Shown piece by piece: positions 5,126 through 7,306 of a stretch of 7,306 nucleotides of DNA. The notes beneath the pieces were generated by a model. That model did no database searches. It was not told where the DNA came from and saw only the letters and a list, made by a program, of their open reading frames with translations. The translations under genes were made by a program, and so were the position numbers. Every line of letters begins with the position of its first letter. Position 1 is the stretch's first letter. This stretch comes from Actinomycetes bacterium (GTDB lineage Bacteria; Actinomycetota; Acidimicrobiia; Acidimicrobiales; Bog-793): positions 1-7,306 of the forward strand of contig JAJYGM010000317.1 of the NCBI GenBank assembly GCA_021785095.1, given 5' to 3'.

Positions 5126-7306
5126 TTACCCGGCCGCTGGGATACCGAGCGCCGGTAGCCCGCTCACGATCTCGGCCGAAGCCGCGCTGACTGTCACGAT
5201 GCGGGCCACGAGCTCAACGATGTAGCGGGGGTCGTCGGACCAAGTGTTCGGATCGTTGCCGATACCAGAGTCCTTGTCGAGCTTTAGCTGGTAGCGATCG
5301 ATCAGCCACTCGAGGGCAGTCCTGCCGTTCACCTCATAACGGTGCGCCTCCTCGGGAATGCCCGAGAGCGTGACGAAGGAGTTGACGACGAGCCGTGACC
5401 GGTCCTTGTCCCTCGCCCCGCCGGCGAAGGCCATCTTCTCGACGCGAAGCTCACGAGCACTTGCGCCGGCTCCGGGCATGCCGTCAAGGGGCCAAGGCTC
5501 GACGCTCTCATAGCCGACGTGCAGCTCGCCAAGCTGGCGGCCGGCGGTGGCAAGCTCGAAGAAGGCATCCAGCATCGGGACCCCGGGGATCATCTTGCCG
5601 AGCTCTGCCGCGAAGCGGCGCCGGTACTCGGGCGAGTGCAGCACTGCGTAGAGGTAGTAGAAGACGTCGTCGGCGCTGACCGCGTCGCCGAAGCGGGCCC
5701 GGTAGGCATCGAGGGTCCGGTCGCTAATCGCGTCGTCGCGCTCGAAGCGGTCCCCGTCGGACTCGAACAGCGAGCCGGCCCCGGGCTTCTCGACGTAGCG
5801 GTAGCGGGGGAAGCACTGGCTGCCGTGTGAGGCGTCTGCAAGGCACAGGTCAGGCACTGCATCGGTCATGATGACTGAAAAGGGCAAGCGTCCGCCTTTC
5901 CCAGACACCGCGATCACCCGGTTGGGATGCTCGGGGCTCGGGAACAGGCTCGGGAGCCGGTAGACCCTCTCGTTCCACTGGCGGTCGAAGTACAGCCACT
6001 GCTTGCAGAACGGCCGGTACATCGAGGCCACAGCTCTCGCCGGCTCGAACACCGCCGGCTTGTTGAGCCGCAGGTCGTTCTTCAGGTTCACCGTCCAGCT
6101 CACCCGGGTGGGGTCGGGGTCGACGAACGCGCTGACCGCTTCCACGCTTCGTTGTGCCAACCCTGATCGGACCTGCTCGTCGAATCGGGTCCGCTCGGCG
6201 TTGTAGGCCGCGATCGTGGCGGCCATGTTCGCCAGCAGCTCGGTGCGGGAGAAGTTGTAGGCCCAGGCGTCGCGGCAAGTCGCGACTCCGCGTGAATAGG
6301 TGCTGAATATGGCGTCCGCGGCACCGCCGGAGCTCTTGTCGCCGAGGGGCGGGAAGGTGGCGAACAGCTCGCCGCGCTGGTTGATCCAGTCGCCGGCATC
6401 GTTCGCGGTGACTTCCTGCCAGGGGACTGCGGAGATATCGCCGAAGCTGGTGAGCTTGGCGAGCTTGTCCTCCCGGGAAAGGTAATCCCCGATGTCGTGG
6501 TAGGAGATGCGGGCCGGCCCTGCTCGCTCGGGGTTCTTCACCAACACGGTGACAGCGATCGGGGTCCTGCTCCCTTGGCCGAAGATCTTGCCGCCCTCCT
6601 TTCGCGATGTCTCACCCGAGGTGCGCTGGTTGCCGCGAAGATTCAGGCAGTAGATGGCCGCGAACTCCTCAGCAAGTGCCTTGCGGAACCCGTCGGCGGA
6701 GCCGGAGTCGACGAAGCTGGCATTGGAGACGAAGCAGACGACGCCCCTATCCCCGATGCGGTCCGAGGCCCACCGGAAGGCTCGGATGTAGGAGTCGTAG
6801 AGACTGTTCTTGTTGCTCGCAGTAGATCGATCGGCATAGCTGGTCCGGAGCCGCCCGTCGAGCTTCGGATAGGCGAGGTTGCGGTTGTTGTCGTTCTCCG
6901 AGCCCTGACCGACCGAGTAGGGCGGGTTGCCGAGAACGACAGTGATCGGGAGCTGCTGCTGGCGCCTGGCACGCTCGGAGTTCGGGCGTAAGAACTCCGA
7001 CCACATCTCGTCTGCGCCCTCGCCCATCTGGAAGGTATCGGCGAGCACGATGCCGGGGAAGGGCTCGTAGGGACCATCGCCTCTAAGTGCGTGGTAGGTC
7101 TGCTCGATGTTGATCGCGGCGACGTAGTAGGCGAGCAGCACGATCTCGTTCGCGTGCAGCAGCTCTCGATACGTCCGGCCCAGCTCGTCGGGCTCGAGCA
7201 TGGTGAGAAGTCGCGCAAGGAAGGTGCCGGTGCCGGTGAAGGGGTCGAGCACATGGACCTCGCCGGCACCGAGATGGGAGGAGAACTGCTCGCGAAGCAC
7301 GTGGTT
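5126..7306 (-). CDS. Type ISP-like restriction-modification enzyme, C-terminal 726 codons (5' end beyond right edge)
   Basis: The frame is open to the right edge, where the codons before the GTG at 7300 are still coding, so the true start lies outside. Numbering from 7300, a gamma-type N6-adenine methyltransferase domain begins with S-adenosylmethionine motif I DPFTGTGTF (19-27). The HANEIVLLAYYVAAINIE stretch (49-66) follows and the catalytic NPPY (125-128) lies in VVLGNPPYS. The rest (about 300-724) matches the C-terminal region of LlaGI/LlaBIII-like type ISP enzymes, which recognises DNA. Typical family stretches are WNERVYRLPSLFP (about 438), YYLYAVLHSPEYRRRF (about 547) and VTLSGIPEEAHRYEVNGRTA (about 640). 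Family knowledge predicts an Mrr-like nuclease and a helicase/translocase before this part, giving one chain that methylates host DNA and cuts unmodified phage DNA. No frameshift or lost motif is seen in the visible part. It converges on tRNA-Leu. Confidence 0.9.
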   Translation of the reverse strand, partial: NHVLREQFSSHLGAGEVHVLDPFTGTGTFLARLLTMLEPDELGRTYRELLHANEIVLLAYYVAAINIEQTYHALRGDGPYEPFPGIVLADTFQMGEGADEMWSEFLRPNSERARRQQQLPITVVLGNPPYSVGQGSENDNNRNLAYPKLDGRLRTSYADRSTASNKNSLYDSYIRAFRWASDRIGDRGVVCFVSNASFVDSGSADGFRKALAEEFAAIYCLNLRGNQRTSGETSRKEGGKIFGQGSRTPIAVTVLVKNPERAGPARISYHDIGDYLSREDKLAKLTSFGDISAVPWQEVTANDAGDWINQRGELFATFPPLGDKSSGGAADAIFSTYSRGVATCRDAWAYNFSRTELLANMAATIAAYNAERTRFDEQVRSGLAQRSVEAVSAFVDPDPTRVSWTVNLKNDLRLNKPAVFEPARAVASMYRPFCKQWLYFDRQWNERVYRLPSLFPSPEHPNRVIAVSGKGGRLPFSVIMTDAVPDLCLADASHGSQCFPRYRYVEKPGAGSLFESDGDRFERDDAISDRTLDAYRARFGDAVSADDVFYYLYAVLHSPEYRRRFAAELGKMIPGVPMLDAFFELATAGRQLGELHVGYESVEPWPLDGMPGAGASARELRVEKMAFAGGARDKDRSRLVVNSFVTLSGIPEEAHRYEVNGRTALEWLIDRYQLKLDKDSGIGNDPNTWSDDPRYIVELVARIVTVSAASAEIVSGLPALGIPAAG

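Overview
The window is GC-rich and densely coding. It looks like chromosome from an actinobacterium. The main evidence is a minus-strand cluster matching the conserved actinobacterial cell-wall/Ser-Thr phosphosignalling locus known in mycobacteria as fhaA-fhaB-pstP-rodA-pbpA-pknA-pknB. The proteins diverge clearly from the mycobacterial ones (a very short FhaA, no rodA in its usual place), which suggests a deeper-branching actinobacterial lineage. I cannot name a genus from the sequence.

Layout from right to left, the direction in which most genes are transcribed. (1) 7306-5126, minus strand: the C-terminal 726 codons of a large single-chain restriction-modification enzyme of the type ISP kind. 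It holds an adenine-methyltransferase domain (DPFTGTGTF, NPPY) and the C-terminal specificity region; the gene starts beyond the right edge. (2) 5125-5060: a 66-bp convergent intergenic gap with a GC-rich stem-loop. (3) 4973-5059, plus strand: an intact tRNA-Leu with anticodon CAG and encoded CCA. (4) 4972-4870: a 103-bp divergent gap that must carry the promoters for the tRNA and for the cluster. (5) 4869-1, minus strand: fhaA (DUF3662 + FHA), fhaB (membrane anchor + FHA), pstP (PP2C phosphatase with a membrane segment and outer domain), pbpA (class B transpeptidase) and the first 174 residues of a PknB/PknA-type kinase, cut by the left edge.

The five cluster genes are tightly packed (gaps of 15, 49, 0 and 53 bp) and probably form one operon. 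By family knowledge, the kinase phosphorylates cell-wall and division proteins, PstP reverses this, the two FHA proteins read phosphothreonine marks, and PbpA cross-links peptidoglycan. The operon thus joins signal writing, erasing and reading to a wall-building enzyme.

No wholly new system is evident. The points worth a second look are the missing rodA (pstP stop and pbpA start abut directly), a 9-bp inverted repeat spanning the pbpA stop codon and the region just before the kinase start, the compact FhaA, and the abrupt change at tRNA-Leu from a conserved core locus to a restriction-modification gene, which may mark the edge of an integrated defence island.
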